From assembly GCF_002286735.1 (NCBI RefSeq), contig NZ_NRTA01000019.1:1-64000 (forward strand): a DNA stretch of 64,000 bases, read 5' to 3'. Position numbers and translations under genes: made by a program. The stretch comes from Leptolyngbya sp. BC1307 (GTDB taxonomy: Bacteria > Cyanobacteriota > Cyanobacteriia > Phormidesmidales > Phormidesmidaceae). The notes under the pieces are model-generated. The model was given only the letters and a program-made list of their open reading frames with translations. It made no database searches and was not told the origin of the DNA. Of the stretch, positions 29,762 through 38,531 are shown in pieces; the first letter of the stretch is position 1; every line of letters begins with the position of its first letter.

Positions 29762-29874
29762 ATGGAAAGTACAGCATCCTCTACAACTACAGCCTCGGCA
29801 TCCCCGCGATCGCCATCTTCCTCGGCGGTCTCTTCCTTCTTTTTGATGGTATCAGCGGCACTAACGACAAATAG
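29762..29874 (+). pseudogene. Frameshifted second copy of the 35-residue membrane peptide
   Basis: The start ATGGAAAGTACAGCATCC matches the copy at 28736. An extra two bases (TC at about 29780-29781) then shift the frame. Reading past them gives YNYSLGIPAIAIFLGGLFLL and then FDGISGTNDK. A 32-base block around GCGATCGCCATCTTCCTCGG is identical in both copies, and differences beyond it are mostly at third codon positions, so this copy was once coding. An alternative intact reading is a 47-codon frame from a TTG at 29731 that overlaps the HNH gene end, but it discards the conserved N-terminus. Confidence 0.65.
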
Positions 29875-29880
29875 AGAAGC

Positions 29881-30396
29881 TCAGTAACACATCTTGCCGT
29901 CTCGGGGCGTTGCCTGCTCCTTAGACTTACGGGTCGCGCCAATCATCGTAGAGACAATTACGCAGCGTTTTAGCCTAGGTATGCGCCTGCTAGAGAGCGT
30001 TACGCGCCCTATTCGACGTGTTACGTTACCATTCATATCGAACTGAACATAGTACACACTTCCCGACGTAGCGAAAGTAGTCTCCCCATCTATCTGCAGG
30101 GTGCGTGACTCTAGCGTCTCCCATCGCGCTGCGAAGGGGGATACAGACTTGGGATGAGAGGCCCACTCTAGTGAGCCATCGCGTTCTCTCAGGCTAAACT
30201 GCCAATTAGTCTTTTGATAGTGCGCCTTTGTCTGTGCGTCGCGAATGCCCAGAAACAGCTCATCTCTAGCGACTGTCAATCTATTGCCTTCTACAAAGCT
30301 GAGCCATGAGGGGGCAGCGATCGCCGCGACAATCCCGACTCCAATCATGACGACGAGCGTCTCTAGCAACGTAAATCCTTTCTGAGTCGCGATCAT
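29881..30396 (-). CDS. GspH/FimT-type minor pseudopilin
   Basis: A 171-residue prepilin-like protein. The class III leader is very short (MIATQKG) before the cleavage site G/FTLLETLVVM, with Glu at mature position 5 or 6, and a hydrophobic N-terminal helix continues to about residue 30. The globular part is a GspH/FimT-like domain. The protein probably sits at the tip of a type II secretion or type IV pilus-like fibre. It is the last gene of the minus-strand hps cluster and lies 76 bases after the preceding pseudopilin gene, with which it shares the motif AAIAAPSW. Confidence 0.88.
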   Translation of the reverse strand: MIATQKGFTLLETLVVMIGVGIVAAIAAPSWLSFVEGNRLTVARDELFLGIRDAQTKAHYQKTNWQFSLRERDGSLEWASHPKSVSPFAARWETLESRTLQIDGETTFATSGSVYYVQFDMNGNVTRRIGRVTLSSRRIPRLKRCVIVSTMIGATRKSKEQATPRDGKMCY

Positions 30397-30472
30397 GGTC
30401 CTTTCTAAAAATCCTGAAGATCATCGAAATTAGCTCACACTTTTCCAGCTATGAGCTTTCACCAAATTCTAT

Positions 30473-31006
30473 CTATTCGGTTAAATCGCGGAAATTCGGG
30501 TTGAAGGTATTGCACATCTCATTGTTAGCTGGTTTCAGCCCGCCCAGCAAAGTGGTCACAATCACACAGCTCTGCGCTGATGAGCTAGGGTTGTCAGCAT
30601 GGGTAATTTTGATGGTAAAGGGAGGCGTAACATTAACGCGACCACTAGGGTCGAACACTAGAGAGGTTGATGCTGCTGTCATCCTCAGCTTGCCGGTATT
30701 GCCACTTCCTAGTGACGTGGTGATTCCACCTGGAGTACTCGCAGATCCGTTTTGTACGGTTACCGAGAGATTGGTCGAAGATAGTGACACTCGCCGGCTT
30801 TGCTGCCGAGCCTCTGCATCATCTTGCGCATTCCTTAAAACGCCTATTAAGTCATTGCGTACCGTATTCATCCGCTGTCGGTTTAAGAAACTTGCCCAGC
30901 TAGGAGCGGCAATAGCGGCAACCACGCCTATCATAACGATCACTACCAGCAACTCAATTAGAGTAAAACCGGCGTCTGCGTGAGACCTATAATTTTGCCT
31001 AAGCAT
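30473..31006 (-). CDS. GspH/FimT-type minor pseudopilin (HpsD-like position)
   Basis: A 177-residue prepilin-like protein. A hydrophilic leader (about 1-13) ends with the prepilin peptidase site G/FTLIELLVVI, followed by a membrane helix and the conserved AAIAAPSWASFLNRQRM. The C-terminal domain has a Cys pair (QSCVIV and EMCNTF) that could form a disulfide. The second pseudopilin downstream has the related segments KRCVIVST and KMCY, so the two are likely paralogues. In Nostoc punctiforme the hps locus includes three pseudopilin genes after hpsA; this gene occupies the third such position. Confidence 0.87.
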   Translation of the reverse strand: MLRQNYRSHADAGFTLIELLVVIVMIGVVAAIAAPSWASFLNRQRMNTVRNDLIGVLRNAQDDAEARQQSRRVSLSSTNLSVTVQNGSASTPGGITTSLGSGNTGKLRMTAASTSLVFDPSGRVNVTPPFTIKITHADNPSSSAQSCVIVTTLLGGLKPANNEMCNTFNPNFRDLTE

Positions 31007-31059
31007 AATTTTCTACACTTCTAACTTCCAAAACATCTCTGAGAGCGCAAATACCATCG

Positions 31060-32112
31060 CTAAGAACCATCATCAGCTAAATCTTTGTTAATGACGCCCT
31101 TAACCAGTACCCGCGTCTCTAAGATAGGTAGGGAGCTTGCCTGGCTGAAGAAATTCACCCCGCCCGATGTACCTTGTACGCTGCCTCTGAGAAAAACATA
31201 GATGTCTTGGTTAGTCCGAGTTGTTGTGTTCGGATCGTTGTCTGGGTCAGGATTGCGTACGCAGGCAAAGAAACTGTTGTTTTTCGTAGTGGTGGCAGTA
31301 GAGGGCAACACGGTATAAAGTGGGCGCGCGGGAACGCCGCCTGTCCCATATCGAAAACAAGGTGCAGATACGCCAGCGCCATCTGCGTCAGATAGAGGGG
31401 CGCGGCTAAAAGCAATCGGCGAATCTGGCGTCTGCACATAGTCAACCAGCACAGCCGAAAACCCCTCTGGTGCGCCATTGGTATTGACCTGCCACCGCTC
31501 AAAGGGTGCCAGTGGATCGGTTGAGTTAGTAGGGTCTCGGTAGCCTCGTCTGGCTTCTAGCGTGGACACGTTTTTGTACTGAGAAAGCTCATAACGAACA
31601 ATTCGAGATTGACCAGGCCAGTTTCTATTCGCATTATTTACTTTTTGGGAGTAAACAACTAGCGTGTAAGAAGCCTGCCGAATTTTCAGTGCATTGCACT
31701 GCCCTTGGCGCTCAGTTGTAGGATTAGGAATGTCTCCGCAGGAAGGGAAACCATCTTCAATCGGATCAATTCGCCAGAAGGCCAGTATTGGCACCTCTCC
31801 AGAGCGACCTGGGAAACTAGGATCTGAGGCTAGCTCAGTAGCTATCCGCTCTGGATTTGGGTAAACATAAACCGCCTCTTGTAAATCGTCAGTAATGTAC
31901 TCCATGGCGCGTTTCATATCGCGCTGTATTTGGTCGAGGATGGCTTCTCTTTTGTCTATTTTTGCTAGCTCTACAACCATGTACAGCAGCGTAGAAACGA
32001 CAATGCTGGCAACCACCAAAGATATCAACAGCTCTAAAAGCGTGAAACCCTTTGAATGCTGACGCGCTTTAGCAACAAACAGCCACCGGTAGAGAAAAGT
32101 TAGAGACGACAT
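31060..32112 (-). CDS. hpsC: HpsC-like pseudopilin
   Basis: A PulJ/GspJ-type pseudopilin of 350 residues from the ATG at 32112 (MSSLTFLYRW). The frame stays open to 32289, but that extension overlaps the hpsB end and gives an unnatural leader. The prepilin site is KG/FTLLELLISLVV, with the helix continuing to about residue 50. The C-terminal body is long, with RESERVED-like family features absent but a clear segment VILAFWRIDP-type core (PILAFWRIDPIEDG). Proteins of this kind accompany HpsA in hormogonium polysaccharide secretion. Position between hpsB and the GspH-type genes supports the call. Confidence 0.8.
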   Translation of the reverse strand: MSSLTFLYRWLFVAKARQHSKGFTLLELLISLVVASIVVSTLLYMVVELAKIDKREAILDQIQRDMKRAMEYITDDLQEAVYVYPNPERIATELASDPSFPGRSGEVPILAFWRIDPIEDGFPSCGDIPNPTTERQGQCNALKIRQASYTLVVYSQKVNNANRNWPGQSRIVRYELSQYKNVSTLEARRGYRDPTNSTDPLAPFERWQVNTNGAPEGFSAVLVDYVQTPDSPIAFSRAPLSDADGAGVSAPCFRYGTGGVPARPLYTVLPSTATTTKNNSFFACVRNPDPDNDPNTTTRTNQDIYVFLRGSVQGTSGGVNFFSQASSLPILETRVLVKGVINKDLADDGS

Positions 32113-32206
32113 AGCTTTAAGAGGAAACTGAATGTTAGTAGAAGATAAACAAGCTAGCCATGCGTCATGCCAGCTACACTTAACTGCTTTGGTAGAGCAG
32201 CCTAAA

Positions 32207-32923
32207 TCAATTGCACACCAGGCCGGTTGGGGCAGAGCCGGCAAACCGAAAATACTCACAGAGAGCCCCATTGCGATCGCCCTGAGCAATCTGGCTATAT
32301 AAAACAGCTAAAGGACGCCTGCCCCGCTCACCTTCGCCGCTGGTAAACGCGAGCCCGGCTTCTTCGCGTTCTAATCCTGGTGTTGTCACCTGTCTCCCAG
32401 CAGCGCGAGCATCGTAAACCCTCACACCTATCTGGAAAACGACAGGCGTACTAACACTGCCAGTTATAGGCGCTACCTCTCTTCCTGTAGTTCTAAACAG
32501 TTGAATGGCAAAGTCAGGAGCGCCATCGCCATCGATGTCTACCATCCTGGCTTGTCTAATCGCCACTGATGAGTCAGTCGCTACGCTGGCTGTACTCGCT
32601 AAGAATTCGATGGGTACGGGCACGTTGGCGGCAACAGAGATAGCCGGGTTAGCAGCGTAAAGTGAGAGATTGCGCAGTCGCTGACCATAGTCACCTCCCT
32701 GTTCGACCGTCAGCCGCACTTTGTCAATTTCGGCTTGCGCTAGCTGCAAAGCCTGCTCTACTTTTTGATTTTGTACTCTCGTCGCTACCGAAAATACCAT
32801 CATCGGCCCGATTGAAGCCGTTGTGATCGCAATGACAGCGATCGCCACCAGACACTCAATCAGCGTTAATCCTGCCTCAGAAGAGTGCGGATTATTCGGT
32901 TTATTTTTTGAAAATATCATCAT
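32207..32923 (-). CDS. hpsB: HpsB-like pseudopilin
   Basis: A GspI-like pseudopilin of 238 residues from the ATG at 32923 (an adjacent ATG at 32920 is also possible). The frame extends back to 33004 inside hpsA, but the shorter start gives a normal leader. The prepilin site is AG/LTLIECLVAIAVI (Leu instead of the usual Phe after the cleavage Gly). A calcium-loop-like DIDGDGAPDF lies near the middle. Its place directly after hpsA and before hpsC matches the hpsABC order known from filamentous cyanobacteria, where it supports gliding and polysaccharide secretion. Confidence 0.82.
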   Translation of the reverse strand: MMIFSKNKPNNPHSSEAGLTLIECLVAIAVIAITTASIGPMMVFSVATRVQNQKVEQALQLAQAEIDKVRLTVEQGGDYGQRLRNLSLYAANPAISVAANVPVPIEFLASTASVATDSSVAIRQARMVDIDGDGAPDFAIQLFRTTGREVAPITGSVSTPVVFQIGVRVYDARAAGRQVTTPGLEREEAGLAFTSGEGERGRRPLAVLYSQIAQGDRNGALCEYFRFAGSAPTGLVCN

Positions 32924-32987
32924 CTTCCCAATCCCAATGTCATCCGCACTTTTTTGTCTGCTAATGGGTGCAATCCTTGAATGCTGT

Positions 32988-35900
32988 TTAAGGACAGCTC
33001 TCACCAGGAAATTGCGGAGTCCCGCTGGCTAGCTTCGAGCAGCGCAAGTTAGCCACATAGGGGTCTTCAATCGATAGCTCTCTGTAGTGTTCGCTACGCG
33101 GCCTATCGACCTGCACAAAGCGCTGTGCGATCGGCCCAGCAGGTGTGTACTGCAGCCCGACATCGTATCCCCAGCGTCGGTTTGGTGGTCTGTAGTAGTT
33201 GATGCGCTCGGCGCTGATAGGAGTCTCACCAGGTTGCCAGGCATCTAGATCCCAGGGTCCTGTCCCAGCCGTACTGAAGTTAAGCTGCAAGAAAGCACCT
33301 TGTATAAACAAGTTTCTATTATTCCAGTCCTCTAAAAATCTGGGGAAGTTGTGTAGGCCCCCATAGCTCTGTTGATTTCGAGAGGGGATCAGTCCGGCAA
33401 TAATAGTCGCATTTATCCGTTCTGTCGCAGGAGGAACAATTAAATCGTCTTGATGGCGTTCGTCAGGCAGCTCGAATCTGTTGCCATCTGTAGCGTTGTT
33501 AAATTCTGTACCGTCACTTAGCTTTGATTCTCCATTGTTGCCTACCCATATAGGGACTGCGGTATTGCTGTAGCTCCCATCTACTCTTAGCCAACTGGTA
33601 GCACCGCCCCAAGCGTTGTGGTTATTGTCTAAGGGTCTTTGCTGGTTGTGAAACGAGGTTTTGGAGTTGCTGTTGGCTATGTTTTTGAAATCTGTAGAAA
33701 CCTGATTGCGATTTCTAATAAATCCCTCCTGAACAGCTCCATCAACAAAGTTGTTTGATACGATATAGACCGCATCTGCCAAAACTTCAGCGACCCGCCA
33801 GCGATCACCCGTCTTTGTCGCAAATATGTCGGTGTTCAAGTTTGTGCGATTGTCATAAAAGGGGGCTCCGAAGCCTACAGCGCCGTCGAATAGAGTTTCT
33901 TTAAATTCCTCTAAAGTGTTTGTCCCGTTGGAAGTGTGTGGATTGAACTGGCCTTTGATGTATGCGGCATTGTCGGTGACAAAAGTGAGTCCCCAAGTGC
34001 GTCCGTTAGCGTTACTCAAATCACCGTTGTTACCATTGAGGTTGGCATTAAGTCGAAAACCATGAGGACGCCGGTCTGGATCTGGCGCAAAGTCAACAGG
34101 CTTTACACTGATACCGGTCAAGCTGCCGTCCTCTCGATGGCTTAGAGGCGGGTCTGTTGGCACACCACTGGCAACGGGACGGGTCGGACGCATCCAGCAG
34201 CGTCTAGCTGTCTCATTGCTATTGCTGCCGAGCAGCTTAGTCAATGTGTCGCAGTTGCTCCAGGTAGTTGCAGACCCAGCAATAACAGAAGCAGGTCGGA
34301 CAATAGCATCTTCTCGTAAAGCATCCTCGCGAGCTGCATAGAAGATACCGCTGGTGGTATCTTGGCCATCCGAAATCCAGTAGTCGCCGCTAGAACCACC
34401 GGTTCGGGTTTTAGTCAGCCGTCCTAAATCTACATCGAGCACTCGTACAGCCATCTCTTCACGACCGTTATACGTTACTTTCTCAAGCAGCGAGAGATTT
34501 GCTAAGCGATAATTGGGTGACCCTAGTATCTGGTACCTGATGGTCATAGATTCAGGATCTAAAGTGCCATCAGCACGAGGGCTCCTTGGCAACGCCCAGT
34601 TAGTCAGGTTCTGGTTTTGTAAACGAGGTACGAACGAGATAGCACTGATGCCTGTATCGGTTAAGTCTTCAACATTTGGAGTCGAACCGTCATCCCCGAC
34701 AACTCTATACGCAACACTGAGGTTTACACCATCTGCGTCAGTCAGATATAGCTGGTTTATATATTCTTCATCCGGGGGTTGAGCATACGGACCGGTACCT
34801 ACTTGACCATGATTCGCTTTGGGGAAAAGATAGTACAGCGATGGATACTTAGGCACTGTTGGAGCGCACATCAAAGCGAATGCAGCTTTGCTATCTGTTA
34901 TTCCATTGCCACTACCCTCAAATAGCTTAGCGAAAACGCTGTTAGGGTCGTCAGGGTTACACTCAGCGGGGAAGCGAAACAGGTACTCTTTACTACCCCT
35001 TTTCCCGATGTAGTTGATGAAGGTGGTATCACTGGGCGCTCTAAATCCGTAGAGGCGATCACGATTAATCTGCTCAAGGCTTCCAACCAGCTTTACAGCA
35101 GTTTGTCGAGTTGGCGAAATCCCAGTAGCGGCAATTGCTGCCTCTTTATCGATTTGTATGCCAGTGCAGTCATAGTCATAAGGAAGCCCTGTTGCAGCGG
35201 TGGTACAACCAGTTGCAGCGCTGCCTTCCGGACCACTACCAGTGACACCAATAGCATTCATTAATAAGCCTCCTATGGTATTTGCGGTTCCCCAGTTAGG
35301 AATAGCATTCAACAGAAGAGCCTTGTCTTCGGCCTGCTGAGAAGAAAGGTTATAGGCCAACATGCCTAAAGTACAAGCAGCTGAGTGTAAGGATGATTTA
35401 TCTGCGGGGCTCAGGGCATCGTAGCGACCAGACATGGTTGTCAGCGATGGTGGATTCGAAGAAGACCGCCAATTTATATTGTTGTCTAGCTCATCTGTGA
35501 AAATTCGCCTCAAGGCAGAGTAGTCACCCCACATTGCCTGTTGGGGAAAGGGATGGACAAAAGCATCTTGGACAGGTACAAACGATGGAGTTCCACCCCT
35601 GGGATCACCTGCAAAGTAGGCCAGGTTCCGCAAAGCAATACCCAGTGGCTTAGTATTCGCTAGCTCAGTGCCAAACTTTGCCTCGGTATCGAAGGTTGAA
35701 GGAAAAGAAAACTCCCAGCCATTGGTGCCTTCCCCTGTTAAAAAGCTTGCCCTCAGCGTCCCCGTCCTAGCGTTATTGGTAAAAGTACGACTGGCTCTCA
35801 AGGTTTCTATTGTGCCGGGGTGAGCTGTATTAGCAATACAAGCTAAGGGAAAGCTGCCGTTGTTTCTTTCGTATTGATACACCACCATACCCTGCACAGC

Positions 35901-37721
35901 GGCTAAATTATCTCGCAGTGTGACTCGCTGCCTTTGCTTGTTTGCCATGTTGATAAGATCAGGCGGGTATAGCGGATCTTTGGGGCCGCCACCGGCATTG
36001 AAGTTCCAACCGAGGGGGTTGCCTAACTCCAAACGCTGACCAACGACAACGCGCATCCCTCTGCCGATAGCCTGCCGCTCCCAATACCCATCCAAGCCGG
36101 CAGCCACGTTGATGAGGTTGTCGCCACTCTCATCGGTTGGCAAAATCTCATCGCCAGTCTGTTTATCGTAGCTAGGGCTGCTGCGAGTCGTGTTGACTGT
36201 GCCATCATCAGTCTTGGTTACCCAGTTAGTTTTGTCGTAGCTAGGTCTGGGGCCATAGCGATTGTCAGCTCGGTAAAAGTCGTCTAGATACGGTGCTGCT
36301 AAGGTCTGGTTGATGACCCGCCCACCTTTCGCATAAGCATTGTTCGTCCAGTTCGTTGCCCGCTGCCAGCCGGTTCCCCGATGTCTCGAAACATTTTTTG
36401 TAAATAGCTCTACCGGATCTAGCGCGATCGACAGCAAATCATTGTAGTCATTACCCTGCACAGAGTCATTGCCTGATGTCAGCTTTGTGTCACCGTCATC
36501 AATTTTAGGCTTAGTCGCTAAGTTCGTGAAGATATGTAAACGTGGCGTGCCCCGACTGTTCAGGTTGCCATAGCTAGGAGCACCCGCAATCAGCTGTCCC
36601 TGAAAGTCTCTATTGTTGATATTAATGACGCCATCGCCGTCGTAATCATTCTGAGCCATAGTAATGGCAGAGCCCTGCTGTCCATAGAGACAAGAGTTAT
36701 GCGAGCTGATCATATGGGCCTGGAGATTGTTCGTAACCAGCATGTTGCCATCGGTATGAATAGCTCCATTCCAGTTGAAATCAGGGCCCGGATGGATCTC
36801 CATATCGTATTTAAACCAGGCTCCCCAGCGGTTCCCCTGGAGCGCGCGGCGAACCTGCTGAAACTCTAGAGCGCTGTTGGCACGCCCCATATTCTTATTG
36901 TTACTAACAAATACTGTGATCTGAAAGTTTTTTTCTAAAGTAGCCGTGTTAACCGCAAACCAGCCTTGTTGAGGCTCGCGTGAGCCGCCACAGTTCGCTA
37001 GAGAGGCAGCTGTATCGACCGGTCCGTTGCGCGTTACCAGATTATTAGCCTTGACCCTATTTGCAGCTGCTCCGGTATCTTCTATCTTGATATCGTCAGC
37101 CCTGTTGTTGGGTGTGCCAGCAGTGTCTACAGCATCATCCATCAATACTGAGTAAGCTATTGTCTCTCCTTGCTGTATGGTTCCATCTCCATTGAGGTCA
37201 AAACCAAAAGACCAAGCGTTGTCTACTGCGCCACCGTTTAAGGTGCCATTGATATTAAGGCGCTTTTCATCCGGCAGGGTATAGGGGTCACGGCTCAATT
37301 TAGTGATGCCCAAGCCACCTGCACCCGTACTATCCACATTAAGCATGAGAGTGGCTAGTACGTCGCTTGGCGGCGTTCCTGTTCCGGGTAAGCGAGTGTC
37401 CCGCGTGAAGAGATACTCCAGCTTAGCCTTGGCCCGGTCAACCGCAGGCGCTGCGATGTTGTCAATCACCTGCTGTTCGCGAGCCATAGAGACAGACTGC
37501 GTGCGGCTAAACGACCGGAAGCTTAGCGCCCCTACCGTCAGCGTCATCACCAGTAGCAGCAGTACCGTAGTTGGCAGCACAAAACCTGCTCGACTATGGC
37601 GAGTAGAGCTATTAATAAAAAATAGGCTTCTCAAAAGACCGCTCATAAAGCGACGCTGGAGTCGCCGAAAATCTGAGCGTGATTGAGACTTACTACCGCG
37701 AGTCGGCTTGTCGGCTGACAT
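32988..37721 (-). CDS. hpsA: HpsA-like hormogonium polysaccharide secretion protein
   Basis: A giant secreted or surface protein of 1577 residues. After a basic N-terminal stretch (about 1-44) comes a pilin-like helix AGFVLPTTVLLLLVMTLTVG (about 45-64), then REQQVIDNIAAPAVDRAKAK, which is typical of HpsA. The body is Asn- and Asp-rich with calcium-loop-like motifs DLNGDGTIQQGE (about 174-185) and DYDGDGVININNRD (about 357-370). HpsA is reported to be needed for polysaccharide secretion and motility of hormogonia in Nostoc punctiforme; here the role is by homology. It is the first gene of a five-gene minus-strand cluster. Confidence 0.85.
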   Translation of the reverse strand: MSADKPTRGSKSQSRSDFRRLQRRFMSGLLRSLFFINSSTRHSRAGFVLPTTVLLLLVMTLTVGALSFRSFSRTQSVSMAREQQVIDNIAAPAVDRAKAKLEYLFTRDTRLPGTGTPPSDVLATLMLNVDSTGAGGLGITKLSRDPYTLPDEKRLNINGTLNGGAVDNAWSFGFDLNGDGTIQQGETIAYSVLMDDAVDTAGTPNNRADDIKIEDTGAAANRVKANNLVTRNGPVDTAASLANCGGSREPQQGWFAVNTATLEKNFQITVFVSNNKNMGRANSALEFQQVRRALQGNRWGAWFKYDMEIHPGPDFNWNGAIHTDGNMLVTNNLQAHMISSHNSCLYGQQGSAITMAQNDYDGDGVININNRDFQGQLIAGAPSYGNLNSRGTPRLHIFTNLATKPKIDDGDTKLTSGNDSVQGNDYNDLLSIALDPVELFTKNVSRHRGTGWQRATNWTNNAYAKGGRVINQTLAAPYLDDFYRADNRYGPRPSYDKTNWVTKTDDGTVNTTRSSPSYDKQTGDEILPTDESGDNLINVAAGLDGYWERQAIGRGMRVVVGQRLELGNPLGWNFNAGGGPKDPLYPPDLINMANKQRQRVTLRDNLAAVQGMVVYQYERNNGSFPLACIANTAHPGTIETLRASRTFTNNARTGTLRASFLTGEGTNGWEFSFPSTFDTEAKFGTELANTKPLGIALRNLAYFAGDPRGGTPSFVPVQDAFVHPFPQQAMWGDYSALRRIFTDELDNNINWRSSSNPPSLTTMSGRYDALSPADKSSLHSAACTLGMLAYNLSSQQAEDKALLLNAIPNWGTANTIGGLLMNAIGVTGSGPEGSAATGCTTAATGLPYDYDCTGIQIDKEAAIAATGISPTRQTAVKLVGSLEQINRDRLYGFRAPSDTTFINYIGKRGSKEYLFRFPAECNPDDPNSVFAKLFEGSGNGITDSKAAFALMCAPTVPKYPSLYYLFPKANHGQVGTGPYAQPPDEEYINQLYLTDADGVNLSVAYRVVGDDGSTPNVEDLTDTGISAISFVPRLQNQNLTNWALPRSPRADGTLDPESMTIRYQILGSPNYRLANLSLLEKVTYNGREEMAVRVLDVDLGRLTKTRTGGSSGDYWISDGQDTTSGIFYAAREDALREDAIVRPASVIAGSATTWSNCDTLTKLLGSNSNETARRCWMRPTRPVASGVPTDPPLSHREDGSLTGISVKPVDFAPDPDRRPHGFRLNANLNGNNGDLSNANGRTWGLTFVTDNAAYIKGQFNPHTSNGTNTLEEFKETLFDGAVGFGAPFYDNRTNLNTDIFATKTGDRWRVAEVLADAVYIVSNNFVDGAVQEGFIRNRNQVSTDFKNIANSNSKTSFHNQQRPLDNNHNAWGGATSWLRVDGSYSNTAVPIWVGNNGESKLSDGTEFNNATDGNRFELPDERHQDDLIVPPATERINATIIAGLIPSRNQQSYGGLHNFPRFLEDWNNRNLFIQGAFLQLNFSTAGTGPWDLDAWQPGETPISAERINYYRPPNRRWGYDVGLQYTPAGPIAQRFVQVDRPRSEHYRELSIEDPYVANLRCSKLASGTPQFPGESCP

Positions 37722-37751
37722 AGCTAGCTTCCTAATCCTAAGTGGAGATGC

Positions 37752-37842
37752 AAACTATCGGAAGCTGTTCGATGAGTTGGGCAGACATCAGTTTTCAGGG
37801 TCTGCTCATTTCGACTGAAACGAGATTGCTTCCGGATAGTTT
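37752..37842. repeat. Large imperfect inverted repeat just upstream of hpsA
   Basis: The outer arms AAACTATCGGAAGC (37752-37765) and GCTTCCGGATAGTTT (37828-37842) pair over 14 bases with one bulge. Inside them, GCAGAC (37781-37786) pairs with GTCTGC (37800-37805). The result is a long two-part stem-loop starting 31 bases upstream of the hpsA ATG. It could be a structured mRNA leader of the hps operon or a small miniature inverted-repeat element. Confidence 0.65.
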
Positions 37843-38108
37843 TTGCTTTATTACCAGTCAAGATTACCCGCTCATCTCAAGGAGTTAACCAGTGGGTATA
37901 CCCATCTCATACAAAGGAGAACAGGCGATATTTAAGTGCAGCCGTAACTACAGACTAAGGATATTTTCGGAGAGAAAAACAAACTTTAGCTAAAGGAATC
38001 GGGGAGAAGAGCAGAGATTACGTGGTTTACTCTGTTGCTATCTGTCGGATGCCGGTTTGAGTCGCTGATACTACCCAGTATGCAGCGTAAATTTACTGAA
38101 AATGGACA

Positions 38109-38138
38109 GCAAAAAACCCTCTGTAAAATTACAAAGGG
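38109..38138 (-). terminator. Intrinsic terminator after rpmB
   Basis: CCCTCTGTAA and TTACAAAGGG pair over ten positions with one mismatch around a two-base loop. On the minus strand the hairpin is followed by six T residues, so it is a standard intrinsic terminator for rpmB, ending 78 bases past its stop codon. Confidence 0.8.
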
Positions 38139-38215
38139 CTTGCTGAAATAGAGGGCTATCTCTCAGAAACTATGTCTTGGGCATCAGGCTGAAAATGGGT
38201 CTTTGAAAACTGAGC

Positions 38216-38452
38216 TTAATATTTGTTGAGGTCAATGCCTGCTGCACGAGCCATCGCTTCGACACCTTTTTTCTCTAGAGTTTTGAGAGCCTTTGTTGAT
38301 ACACGTAGCTTAACGAAACGCTTGCCTTGGGGCCACCAGATGCGTTTGTCTTGCAGGTTGGCTTCTTGAAGTCGCTTGGTACGGCGATGAGAGTGGGAAA
38401 CGGCAAAGGCGTTGTTGGCCTTTTTGCCGGTGAGGTCGCAGATTTTGGACAT
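38216..38452 (-). CDS. rpmB: 50S ribosomal protein L28
   Basis: A small basic ribosomal protein of 78 residues, the normal length for cyanobacterial L28. The N-terminus is [20 protein letters not shown], followed by [13 protein letters not shown] and [12 protein letters not shown], matching the family throughout. It lies 79 bases after htpG on the same strand and is followed by an intrinsic terminator. The two could be co-transcribed, though rpmB genes often have their own promoter. Confidence 0.97.
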   Translation of the reverse strand: MSKICDLTGKKANNAFAVSHSHRRTKRLQEANLQDKRIWWPQGKRFVKLRVSTKALKTLEKKGVEAMARAAGIDLNKY

Positions 38453-38531
38453 GGGTTTTACGCTAACGGAGTTATCTATTATAGACAGCTATGGTCATAA
38501 GGACAAAAAGCAGATTTTTTATCGCTCAACT

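Larger units (their letters stand above)
37722..38215. other. Region between hpsA and rpmB
   Basis: This 494-base region is the upstream region of hpsA and the downstream region of rpmB. It contains a large imperfect inverted repeat (37752-37842) and the rpmB terminator (38109-38138), both listed separately. The stretch 37843-38108 probably holds the hps promoter; it is AT-rich, and I could not fix a convincing -35/-10 pair. No small gene was found. Confidence 0.5.
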
